From assembly GCA_036555425.1 (NCBI GenBank), contig DATBLL010000181.1:1-42515 (forward strand): a stretch of 42,515 nucleotides of DNA, read 5' to 3'. The translations under genes and the position numbers were made by a program. Origin of the DNA: SBBV01 sp036555425 (lineage in GTDB: Bacteria; Pseudomonadota; Alphaproteobacteria; Bin65). Below the pieces are notes generated by a model that had not been told where the DNA came from, searched no databases, and saw only the letters and a program-made list of their open reading frames with translations. Shown here in pieces: positions 1 through 7,841 of the stretch (position 1 is the stretch's first letter; each line of letters starts with the position of its first letter).

Positions 1-961
<961 letters not shown>

Positions 962-1091
962 GGTTTTCCTCTATTCCGGCGGACCCGCTCGGCCCGGTTC
1001 GACTCTGGCGCCCAAGCAGCCCCCTTCATTGAAATAGGAAGCGGCGGCAGCGGTTTATCAACCGGCCCCGCCACTCCCGGTCCCGGCCCGG

Positions 1092-1124
1092 CATATGGGG
1101 GGAAAGCGCCGGAGGCGCAAGGGG
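1092..1124 (-). promoter_or_regulatory. Putative sigma-32 (RpoH) heat-shock promoter of dnaK
   Basis: Read on the minus strand, CCCCTTGCGC is followed by 14 bases and then CCCCATAT. This matches the classic sigma-32 pattern of a CTTG-type -35 and a CCCCAT-type -10 with 13-15 bp spacing. Transcription would start near 1086, about 125 nt before the dnaK ATG. I see no CIRCE-type inverted repeat in 962-1219. The motif match is direct; its use is inferred from the known heat-shock control of dnaK. Confidence 0.6.
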
Positions 1125-1219
1125 CCAGGGGGCAGGAATCCGGTGCCAACGGGGCATTGGGGCCCCGAATGACGGGGAAAAACGGGCAAATGCGGCTGTT
1201 CGACGTTGTTGCGGCCGGG

Positions 1220-2305
1220 TTATTCCCGCTCGCGGGCCGGACGCGAGAGCATGGCGTTGCGGACCTCGCGCTCGAACAGGGCGAAGATCCCCGGCGTATC
1301 CGGATGGCCCAAGTGCTTCACCGGCGTGACGAGGTCGATATCCGCCCACACGAAGGTTTCGTCACGCAGCGCATATCGGCGCCACCGAATGCCGTGAAAA
1401 CCGCTCGCGTCGTTCCCCGACATGCGCAATAGGAGGTCGTCATCGGACAGGGTTTCGTTGCCGATCTCGGCCCAGGGGTTCTCCGCTTCTTCTTCCGCGC
1501 GCGTCAACGCCAGCGCCGCGGTTGCCTTGATGAAACTTCGCGCGATCTTTTCGTTCGGCATCTCTCTCGCCGCCGTCGTCATCCAGAGCGTGTGCCGGTC
1601 CGCCGGATCGTGAATCGCGAACAGCTTGACGCCTTCGTCTTCGCGTTCGACCGATACGGCCCAGTCGCGCGGCACGCGCATCAGAGTGAGATTCTGGAAA
1701 TCAGTCCGTCTCAACGCCTCCGTATGGGCGACGCGGTCGAGAGCAGTCAGCTCGGGCGAAAAGCCGCCCATTCCCATCCACTCGGCGATGGCGCGGGCGA
1801 TCGAGGCCCGGTGCTCGACGAGCTCGTCGTTGACCAAGGGGCAGCGCAGCACCAGTTCGCGGACATGCGTGCCGGCGAAGGGCTCGACGCATTTCCAGAT
1901 GATATCCTTCCCCTCGGGCTCGGGGCCCGGAATCGAGATCAGGAAATCGTTGCGCACGTCCGCGGGCGATTTCACCGTGTCCTTGAACTCCGGCTCGTTC
2001 ACGTAGCGCAGCAGACGCGGCCCGCTGGCGGCCGCCTCGACATCCTCGTGGCTATCGATCCGGTAGTGGATGTCGTAGCCTTCCTTGACGCGGATGCGGC
2101 CTTCGAACGGCCGCGCCGGGTGCAGCGACCAGCCGAACGGAAGCGGCGCCACGAAGGTTCCGGCGCCGAGCGATACGATGTTTGCGCTGCCTTCGCCGCC
2201 CGCCTTCTGCGCCTCGACGTGGAAGTGCTCGCCCTCGGCGGTAGCGACGCGCTCGATGAGCCGCTTCACCCATGCCGGCGGATTCTGCGGATCGATGCCC
2301 GACAT
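1220..2305 (-). CDS. Hypothetical protein, paralogue of the gene at 2808-3911
   Basis: A 361-residue protein of a family I do not recognise. No signal peptide or membrane segment is evident, so it is probably cytoplasmic. It shares with the gene at 2808-3911 an opening DPxNPPAWV, a segment of the form TFxAPLPxGWSLxPxRPFxGRIR (about residues 50-72), the motif GTHVRELxLRC, a TALDRVAH segment, LMRVPRxWAV, and a C-terminal EREVRNA-type ending. Both therefore descend from one ancestor. It begins about 100 bp after the TfoX-like gene on the same strand and could be the last gene of a three-gene operon, or use its own promoter in the AT-richer 2306-2405 gap. No catalytic motif is obvious and I assign no function. 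Confidence 0.85.
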   Translation of the reverse strand: MSGIDPQNPPAWVKRLIERVATAEGEHFHVEAQKAGGEGSANIVSLGAGTFVAPLPFGWSLHPARPFEGRIRVKEGYDIHYRIDSHEDVEAAASGPRLLRYVNEPEFKDTVKSPADVRNDFLISIPGPEPEGKDIIWKCVEPFAGTHVRELVLRCPLVNDELVEHRASIARAIAEWMGMGGFSPELTALDRVAHTEALRRTDFQNLTLMRVPRDWAVSVEREDEGVKLFAIHDPADRHTLWMTTAAREMPNEKIARSFIKATAALALTRAEEEAENPWAEIGNETLSDDDLLLRMSGNDASGFHGIRWRRYALRDETFVWADIDLVTPVKHLGHPDTPGIFALFEREVRNAMLSRPARERE

Positions 2306-2405
2306 CGGATGTTCTTACAATTAAAACGGGAAGCCCGGGATACAGAACAACCTTGCACAAAGAGAGGGATGGATCAAGCCCAGGCGGCCGGATCGGGAAT
2401 TCGCG

Positions 2406-2792
2406 TCAGCGCGATCGCTTTGGCCGTTTCAAGGATTTCGCCGGCAGCTTCGCGACATAGGCCTCCCCCAGCGCGAGCCAGCGGTCGAGCTCTTTGCCGT
2501 CGCAGGCCTCAGGATCGACCCAGAAGAAGCCTTGCATGGCCCGCCCCCGCATTACGACCGGCAGGCCGCCGGGGAGGCGTTCGGCTTCGGCCTGGCGCGC
2601 GCGGTCGGTGCGGATCATGTAGCCGTTCTTGCCGGCACCGCAGAGCATGTTGCCGCGCAGCAGGAAGCAGACGCCGCCGAACATGCGCTTCTCGGTGATC
2701 GCGGCGGCGGGGATGTTCGTGAGAGCGCCGAGGCGCCGGCGAAGATTTTCCGCCAGCGCCCCGACGTCGTGCGTGCCTTCCCACTTGGCCAA
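2406..2792 (-). CDS. TfoX N-terminal domain protein
   Basis: A 128-residue protein consisting of a TfoX/Sxy N-terminal-type domain. The signature is KRMFGGVCFLLRGNMLCG (about residues 35-52), followed by a GYMIRTD segment and an MRGRAMQGFFWVDPE segment. TfoX in gamma-proteobacteria controls competence, but stand-alone TfoX-N proteins are common in alphaproteobacteria and their role is not established, so I infer no competence function. No ATG fits: the start is TTG at 2792-2790, preceded by AGGAGG about 10 nt upstream, which overlaps the stop codon of the upstream gene (2808-2810). Translation is therefore probably coupled to that gene. Confidence 0.85.
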   Translation of the reverse strand: MAKWEGTHDVGALAENLRRRLGALTNIPAAAITEKRMFGGVCFLLRGNMLCGAGKNGYMIRTDRARQAEAERLPGGLPVVMRGRAMQGFFWVDPEACDGKELDRWLALGEAYVAKLPAKSLKRPKRSR

Positions 2793-2799
2793 GGCTCGG

Positions 2800-2816
2800 G
2801 GCGCCTCCTAGGCGCC
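2800..2816 (-). promoter_or_regulatory. Hairpin enclosing upstream stop codon and TfoX-like gene's RBS
   Basis: On the minus-strand transcript GGCGCCT, a 3-nt loop AGG and AGGCGCC form a perfect 7-bp stem. The stop codon of the upstream gene (TAG, 2810-2808) and the AGGAGG ribosome-binding site of the TTG-started TfoX-like gene both sit inside it. A ribosome finishing the upstream gene would open the stem, giving classic translational coupling. The pairing is direct; the function is inferred. Confidence 0.4.
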
Positions 2817-3911
2817 TGCGCTGGGGGCGAGCAAGAGCGCGTTGCGCACCTCGCGGTCGACAAGGGCTTCGGTTTCGATCTGCGCCGGCTCGTCGACATA
2901 GCGCATGGCGGTGACGAGGTGGACGTTGGCCGAGACGAGGTAGGCGCCGCCATCGCGGCTGCCCTCGCGGCCGCTGTCGCGGATGCCGTAGCGGGTCCAG
3001 GAGAGGCGGCGCAGGCGCTCCCCTTTCTCCTCGTCCTCGTTGGCGGTGAGCAGCAGCGCGTCGCCCTCGGCGAGGTCCTCGCGCCGGCGCAGGAGCCAAT
3101 CGCGCCGCTCGGCCGCGAGCGGGCCCTCCCACGCCGCATCGGCCGCGTCGGCCAGGAACTCGCCCGCATCGCCGCCGGCGGGGACGCGCCGGACGCGCGA
3201 GGTGACCCAGATCGTCTCGCGGTCCTCTGGCTCGTCGACGGCGTAGAGCTTGCGCCCGTCCTTCTCGCCGTCGACCTCGACCGCCCATTGGCGCGGCACG
3301 CGCATCAGCAGCGTGTCCTCGAAGCTCACGCGCTCCAACACAGCACTGTGCGCGACGCGGTCGAGCGCCGTCGGCTCGGGCGCGAAGCCGCCGAGATTGA
3401 GCCATTCGCCGATCGCGCGGCCGATCGCCATGCGGTGCGGCACCAGCGCCGCGGTGAGCCGGCAGCGCAGCTCGAGCTCGCGCACATGCGTGCCGCGCAG
3501 GGGATCGAGGCGCTTCCAGACGATGTCGCGCCCGGCGGGGTCGCGCTCGGGAATGGCGACGAGGACGTTGGCGAGGGCGTCCTTCGGCCGCTCCACGGTT
3601 TCGCGCATCTGGTCGAGATAGTCGAGGATGCGCGCCTCGCCGCGCGCCGCCGGCGGGTCTTCGTAGCTGTCGAGGCGGTAGTCGATCGCGTAGCCCTCGC
3701 GCGGGCGGATGCGGCCGCTGAACGGGCGCCCGGGCTGCAGCGACCAGCCCGACGGCAGCGGTGCCGCGAAGGTATCCTGGCCGAGGCTGAACATGCGGCC
3801 GCCTTGGCCGTCGCCGCCGCGGCCGTCGGCGTCGCCGCCCTGCCGGCGGTTCGCGCGCGACATCAGCTGCCGCACCCACGCCGGCGGATTGCGCGGATCG
3901 AATGTGCTCAT
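2808..3911 (-). CDS. Hypothetical protein, paralogue of the gene at 1220-2305
   Basis: A 367-residue protein beginning MSTFDPRNPPAWV. I chose ATG 3911 over the longer frame to 3986 because the paralogue at 2305 starts at the equivalent point (MSGIDPQNPPAWV). Shared blocks are a TFAAPLPSGWSLQPGRPF-type segment, GTHVRELELRC, TALDRVAHS, LMRVPRQWAV and a REVRNALL ending. It differs by a glycine- and arginine-rich insertion near residues 20-40. The family and function are unknown to me. It is the first gene of the group and is followed by the TfoX-like gene, whose ribosome-binding site overlaps this stop codon. The paralogues have diverged well beyond a recent duplication. Confidence 0.85.
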   Translation of the reverse strand: MSTFDPRNPPAWVRQLMSRANRRQGGDADGRGGDGQGGRMFSLGQDTFAAPLPSGWSLQPGRPFSGRIRPREGYAIDYRLDSYEDPPAARGEARILDYLDQMRETVERPKDALANVLVAIPERDPAGRDIVWKRLDPLRGTHVRELELRCRLTAALVPHRMAIGRAIGEWLNLGGFAPEPTALDRVAHSAVLERVSFEDTLLMRVPRQWAVEVDGEKDGRKLYAVDEPEDRETIWVTSRVRRVPAGGDAGEFLADAADAAWEGPLAAERRDWLLRRREDLAEGDALLLTANEDEEKGERLRRLSWTRYGIRDSGREGSRDGGAYLVSANVHLVTAMRYVDEPAQIETEALVDREVRNALLLAPSAGA

Positions 3912-4014
3912 GACTCTGCGGACGCTCGCGGCCGGAAATCCGGCGCCAACGCGGGCAAGGCTGCCACGCCGGTTCGCGGCGGGCAAGCGCCGCGACCGCG
4001 CAGGCGCCAGGGGC

Positions 4015-4383
4015 CTAGGCGCAGCGGCGCAGCGGGATTGCTCCGCCGGACTCGACCGTGCCGGTGCTCGCCATGGCGAGCGCCGGGGGGTCGAGGATCT
4101 CGACGCGGTTGGCCGTGGCGAGGCGGATCGCGCCGAGGCCGCGCAGCGCGGTGAAGACCCGGCTCACCGTCTCGACCGTGAGGCCGAGATAGTCGGCGAC
4201 GTCGATGCGGCTCATCGGCAGCTCGGCGACGAGGGCCTCGGAGACGAGGGCCTCGAAGGCGAGGCAAGGCGATTGGGCCCTGGTCTTGCGCCGGGCCATC
4301 GCGAGCAGGAATGCGGCGAGCCGGCCGCGCGCATCGAGCTGGCCCAGCGTCAGGATGCGCTCCTGTGCGGCGGCGAGGCCCAC
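4015..4383 (-). CDS. Stand-alone CRP/FNR-type HTH regulator lacking the sensor domain
   Basis: A 122-residue protein matching only the C-terminal part of FNR/FixK-type regulators: a dimer-helix-like stretch ending AAFLLAMARR, then MSRIDVADYLGLTVETVSRV, the winged helix-turn-helix of this family. The roughly 110-residue cyclic-nucleotide-like beta-barrel normally found before it is absent. This does not look like a simple annotation error: the frame is closed by an in-frame TAG shortly upstream, and the GTG start at 4383 has GGAGG about 10 nt upstream. The gene is divergent from the receiver/hybrid-kinase pair, with palindromes between them, so it may control them and itself. It could be a decayed FixK or a deliberately minimal regulator. 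Confidence 0.75.
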   Translation of the reverse strand: MGLAAAQERILTLGQLDARGRLAAFLLAMARRKTRAQSPCLAFEALVSEALVAELPMSRIDVADYLGLTVETVSRVFTALRGLGAIRLATANRVEILDPPALAMASTGTVESGGAIPLRRCA

Positions 4384-4419
4384 GCCTTCGCGGCCTCCGG
4401 TTGAATTCCGCCGGCGGCG

Positions 4420-4492
4420 CTAGGCCGCGCGCCTAGGCCTAACGGCCTAGTCGGGAAGCCGAATGGCTTCTACCTACGCGCGCGGCCTAGGC
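4420..4492. promoter_or_regulatory. Cluster of CTAG-centred palindromes, possible operator
   Basis: Between two divergent genes are CTAGGC-N5-GCCTAG (4420-4436), CTAGGCC-TAAC-GGCCTAG (4433-4450, sharing an arm with the first) and GGCCTAGGC (4484-4492). Four CTAG tetramers fall within about 70 bp; CTAG is usually scarce in proteobacterial DNA. GCCTAGGC occurs again over the stop codon of the HTH gene (4013-4020). This is not the TTGAT-N4-ATCAA box of FNR/FixK. Operator function is inferred from symmetry and position. Confidence 0.4.
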
Positions 4493-4519
4493 TTCGCGGC
4501 AAATAGGGGGAATAGGGAC

Positions 4520-4891
4520 GTGACGGACGCCTTGCAGCCGATGATCGCGGTCATCGACCGCGACCGCCTGACCGCCTACGGCCTCGCGCTGCTGCTGCGC
4601 GACTGGGGCTACGACTCGGTCGTCGGCCAATCGGCGCGCGAAATCTTCGGCCGCACCGAGGCGCGAGGCCTGCGCATCGCCGGCATCGTCGCCGACGACC
4701 GGACCGAGGACGGCAGCAGCGGCGCGGACGAAGCCGCCGCCCTGGCCGCGCTGGCGGCGCGGCCGATCCCGACGGTGGTGCTCGGTGCGGCGGCCGACGC
4801 GATCCCGCCCGGCGCGACCAGCATCCCCAAGCCGATCGAGCCGTTTCGGCTTCGCGACGTGCTTAGAACTATGATTACAATCGCGCCGTGA
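4520..4891 (+). CDS. Stand-alone response-regulator receiver domain
   Basis: A 123-residue receiver-like protein. It has an acidic start IDRD (12-15), VADDRTEDG with D59 as the probable phosphoacceptor, and the late KP motif in SIPKPIEPFRL, spanning one REC domain with no output domain. The match is weaker than usual, since the hydrophobic strand before D59 is short. I chose GTG 4520 because AGGGGG stands upstream; an in-frame ATG at 4463 would add 19 residues not typical of REC proteins. Its stop overlaps the start of the hybrid kinase by 4 bp (GTGA), so the two are co-translated. The likely role is a phosphate acceptor or shuttle partner for that kinase. Confidence 0.8.
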   Translation: MTDALQPMIAVIDRDRLTAYGLALLLRDWGYDSVVGQSAREIFGRTEARGLRIAGIVADDRTEDGSSGADEAAALAALAARPIPTVVLGAAADAIPPGATSIPKPIEPFRLRDVLRTMITIAP

Positions 4892-6444
4892 CCCGCCACC
4901 CGCCGCCGGGCGGAGAAGAGGTCTCCTTGCCGGCCGATCTCCAACTGCTGAAGCTCGTGGCCGACGCGATGCCGGGCCTGGTGTCGTACATCGATGCCGA
5001 TCTCCGGTATCGATACATGAATCGGGCCTATCTGGATTGGTTCGGCCTCGACCCCGAGGCCTGCCTCGGCAAGACGCCGCTGGACGTGGCCGGCCCCGAA
5101 GGGTTCAAGGCCTTCGAGCCGCATCTGCGCCGCGGCCTCGCCGGCGAGCGGCTGACCTACGAAGAGACGGTTCCGTTCCAGCACGGGGGTGCGCGCGCGG
5201 TGCGCGGATACATCGTGCCCGATCGCGGCGCCGACGGGCACGTGCAGGGCATCTTCTCGTTCACGACCGACATCACGAGCGAGCGCCAGACCGAGCAGGC
5301 GCTCCGCCGCGCCCATCGCGAGGCGGTCGCGGCCACGCGCGCGAAATCGCAGTTCCTCGCCGCCGCCAGCCACGACCTGCGCCAGCCGCTGCACGCGATG
5401 GCGCTGTTCATCACCGCGCTGGCGCGGCGCGTCAAGGACCCCGAGGGAATCGAGATCGTCGAGGGCCTGCGCGTGGCGGTCGATTCGATGCGCGCGATGT
5501 TCGCGGCGCTGGTCGACATCTCGAAGCTCGATGCCGCCGCCATTACGCCGGCGCCGAGAGAATTTCCGGTCGCCGACGTTCTGGCCAAGATGCGCGCCGA
5601 TTTCGCCGGCCAGGCCGAGGCCAAGGGCATCGGCTTCGCCGTCGTCGATTGCTCGGCCGGCGTCCGCACCGATCCCGCGCTGCTCGAGACCCTGCTGCGC
5701 AACCTCGTGCACAACGCGGTGAAATTCACCGCCGCGGGCAAGGTGCTGGTCGGCTGCCGGCGGCGCGGGCGCGCGCTGCGCCTCGACGTGATCGATACTG
5801 GCGGCGGCATCGCGGCGGACCAGCTCGAGACGATCTTCGACGAGTTCCGCCGGCTCCAGCCCGGGCGCAAGACCGGCACGGAAGGGCTCGGCCTCGGCCT
5901 TGCCATCGTGCGCCGGCTCTCGCACCTGCTCGACCTGCCGGTGACGGTCGCCTCCGAAGCCGGCCGCGGCACGCGCTTCTCGGTGGAGCTGCCGCTGGCC
6001 AGGGGCACGGCCGCGAAGCGGCCGGATCCGGCCGAAGCGCCGGCGCCGGAATCGGCGGCGCTCAAGGGCGCCAGGATTCTCGCTGTCGACGACGACGAGA
6101 TGGTGCGCGGCGCCGTCGCGCGCTTCCTCTCCGATTGGGGCTGCACGGTGGAAACCGCCGGGACGCCGGCCGAGGCGCTGGCGCGTATCGACCTCGACGC
6201 CTTCCGCCCCGACCTCCTGCTCGTCGACTACAATCTCGGCACGCCGATGGACGGGCTCGCGCTCGTCGAGACCATCGGCAAGCACCTGCCGAAGCGCCCA
6301 CCCGCCATCTTGATCACCGGGGCCACCGATGCCGACGCGATTCGGCGCTTCGAATCCTCGGGCCATGCCTGGCTGGCGAAGCCGGTCGATTCCGCGGAGC
6401 TGCGCCGCCTCGCCGCGCAGCTCATCGAACGAGCGCGCTCATAG
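4888..6444 (+). CDS. PAS-containing hybrid sensor histidine kinase
   Basis: A 518-residue cytoplasmic hybrid kinase with no membrane segment. Order of domains: PAS (about 20-135), HisKA with ASHDLRQPLHAM and phosphorylated H162, HATPase with the N-box around N272-N276 and glycine-rich boxes DTGGGI (303-308) and GLGLGLAI (333-340), then a C-terminal receiver (about 395-515) with acidic pair DDD (401-403), phosphoacceptor D447 in LLVDYNLG and K498. The PAS domain suggests sensing of a small ligand, redox state or cofactor. It starts at GTG 4888 inside the stop of the stand-alone receiver. It converges on a LuxR-type regulator (6701-7345) that could be a further partner. Signal and target are unknown. 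Confidence 0.95.
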   Translation: MTRHPPPGGEEVSLPADLQLLKLVADAMPGLVSYIDADLRYRYMNRAYLDWFGLDPEACLGKTPLDVAGPEGFKAFEPHLRRGLAGERLTYEETVPFQHGGARAVRGYIVPDRGADGHVQGIFSFTTDITSERQTEQALRRAHREAVAATRAKSQFLAAASHDLRQPLHAMALFITALARRVKDPEGIEIVEGLRVAVDSMRAMFAALVDISKLDAAAITPAPREFPVADVLAKMRADFAGQAEAKGIGFAVVDCSAGVRTDPALLETLLRNLVHNAVKFTAAGKVLVGCRRRGRALRLDVIDTGGGIAADQLETIFDEFRRLQPGRKTGTEGLGLGLAIVRRLSHLLDLPVTVASEAGRGTRFSVELPLARGTAAKRPDPAEAPAPESAALKGARILAVDDDEMVRGAVARFLSDWGCTVETAGTPAEALARIDLDAFRPDLLLVDYNLGTPMDGLALVETIGKHLPKRPPAILITGATDADAIRRFESSGHAWLAKPVDSAELRRLAAQLIERARS

Positions 6445-6476
6445 CGCTTTTCACCGTCTAACCCGATTGAACCGTT

Positions 6477-6690
6477 GAACCGCGAAGCGGTTCTGACCCG
6501 AAGCCCAGGGTTGCCGCGGAGCGGCTACCCTGGGTTTGCGCGCAAAGCCAGAACCGACCCCGAAGGGGTTGTGCCCTCCGTGACGCTGTCGGACACAACC
6601 CTTTCAGGGTTGAATCTTTGGCATTGCGAAACCCGGGGTGGGCGCGATGCGCCAACCCCGGGCTCTGGGACAGAACCGCTTCGCGGTTCT
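6477..6690. repeat. Modular palindromic hairpin array (family 1, copy 1)
   Basis: Six hairpins lie between two convergent genes. Short ones are GAACCGC-gaa-GCGGTTC (6477-6493), ACCCC-gaa-GGGGT (6557-6569), AACCCT-ttc-AGGGTT (6597-6611) and AGAACCGC-ttc-GCGGTTCT (6672-6690). Long ones have CCCAGGGT/ACCCTGGG-type outer arms and a GC inner stem (6504-6534 and 6632-6662). The whole is itself roughly symmetrical. A second copy with matching architecture lies at 11845-12023. The region gives short ORFs on both strands that I regard as spurious. Confidence 0.85.
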
Positions 6691-6700
6691 CATTGCTCGA

Positions 6701-7345
6701 TCAGATATTGAACCGCGCCGCGAGCACGGCGGCTTCGGTGCGGTTGCGGGCTTTCAAGAAGCGCAGCACCGCGGCCAGGTGGATTTTCACCGTGCCCTCG
6801 GCCAGGGCGAGCTCGCGCGCGATCTCCTTATTCGATTTCCCCTTGGCGAGGAGGCGCAGCACGTCTTTCTGCCGCGGCGTCAGGCCCTCGAAGGCGACGG
6901 GCGGCACGCCGGCCGGCGGCGCGGGCTCGGGCACGGCGGGCGAGGCAAGCTGCGGCGGAACGTAGACCTGGCCGCGGCGCACGCGCTCGATCGCCGAAAT
7001 CAGTTCGGCGTCGGGCGAGCTCTTCACGACATAGCCATGCACGCCGGCGCCGAGCGCGCCCAAGACGTCGTTGCGCGCGTCCGAGCCCGAGAGCACGAGA
7101 ATCGCGGTTTCGGGATAGGCCTCGCGCACCGCGCGCAGACTCTCGACGCCGGCCATGCCGGGCATCTTCAGGTCGAGGATCGCGAGATCGACCGGCGCCG
7201 CGTGCGAGAGGCCCTCGAGCGCCGCATCGAGGCTGTCGACGTCGCGCACGTCGGCTTTGGGGAAGGAGTCGGTCAGCAGGAGCCGCAGCCCCTTGCGAAA
7301 AAGCGCGTGGTCGTCGGCGATGAGTATGCGCTTCAGAGGACGCAT
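6701..7345 (-). CDS. LuxR/NarL-family response regulator
   Basis: A 214-residue two-component transcription factor. The N-terminal receiver has acidic residues D11-D12, phosphoacceptor D58 in AILDLKMPG and K108; a proline/alanine-rich linker (about 118-140) leads to a LuxR-type helix-turn-helix (about 148-205) opening LTPRQKDVLRLLAKGKSNKE. ATG 7345 is the natural start, as the receiver begins immediately (MRPLKRILIADD); longer upstream frames are non-coding. It is convergent with the hybrid kinase at 4888-6444, separated by the hairpin array, so it is a plausible but unproven partner. Confidence 0.93.
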   Translation of the reverse strand: MRPLKRILIADDHALFRKGLRLLLTDSFPKADVRDVDSLDAALEGLSHAAPVDLAILDLKMPGMAGVESLRAVREAYPETAILVLSGSDARNDVLGALGAGVHGYVVKSSPDAELISAIERVRRGQVYVPPQLASPAVPEPAPPAGVPPVAFEGLTPRQKDVLRLLAKGKSNKEIARELALAEGTVKIHLAAVLRFLKARNRTEAAVLAARFNI

Positions 7346-7841
7346 TGGATGATCTCGCTCCGCTGCTGCGTCTCCCGTGCGCCCGCCGTCCCTTAGCGGC
7401 GGACCGCCCCGCGGATGATCTTGGGCGCTGAGCGGGGCATGGGCAAGATGTTTAACATGCATTTCCGCGCGACCGCCCGACGATTGTTGCATGATCGCCG
7501 CGGCCTCCGCGTCCGAGCGACGGTGGCGCGCCGTACGCAGCGCGGTTCCGCGCCGCCGCGCTACCGGTTTCGCAAGGGTGACCAGCTCCGCCGTTCGAAT
7601 GCAGTTTAGAGATCGAACCCCGGCCTCGGTGGACAGGTGCGCCGCGGCGCTGTATGCAACGCGCCTTCGCGCAGCCGCGCAGGGATTCGAGCACTCGTGA
7701 CGTCGACGGCGACCGCTGCTCTTCGATGGTGACGCGCCGGCCTTAGGGCCCGCAGGCGCGCTTCTCTTCTTTTCGCGATCCCCCCGATTCTTCCGCTGCC
7801 AGCGCGCTTCGGCGCGCTCGGCGGGTTTCCGCAGCATCGCC
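7346..7841. other. Intergenic region between divergent LuxR regulator and trpE(G)
   Basis: These 496 bp hold no gene I can support. Short frames here lack family motifs and good start contexts. It should contain promoters for both flanking genes, but I see no convincing sigma-70 boxes. A stem AGCGCGC-ttcg-GCGCGCT lies about 25-40 bp before the trpE(G) ATG. I searched by eye for the tryptophan-rich leader peptide that attenuates trpE(G) in rhizobia and found no tandem TGG codons. Confidence 0.5.

Noticed and set aside
4384..4519. FNR/FixK box (TTGAT-N4-ATCAA) between the divergent regulator genes
   Set aside because: No such sequence is present; the palindromes are CTAG-centred and of a different type.
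6458..6711. Short frames giving repeats such as SGYPGFARKARTDPEG
   Set aside because: They are translations of the hairpin array, occur on both strands, and have no ribosome-binding sites.
7415..7700. Small ORFs upstream of trpE(G)
   Set aside because: They have no motif, no tryptophan-rich leader character and no clear ribosome-binding site.
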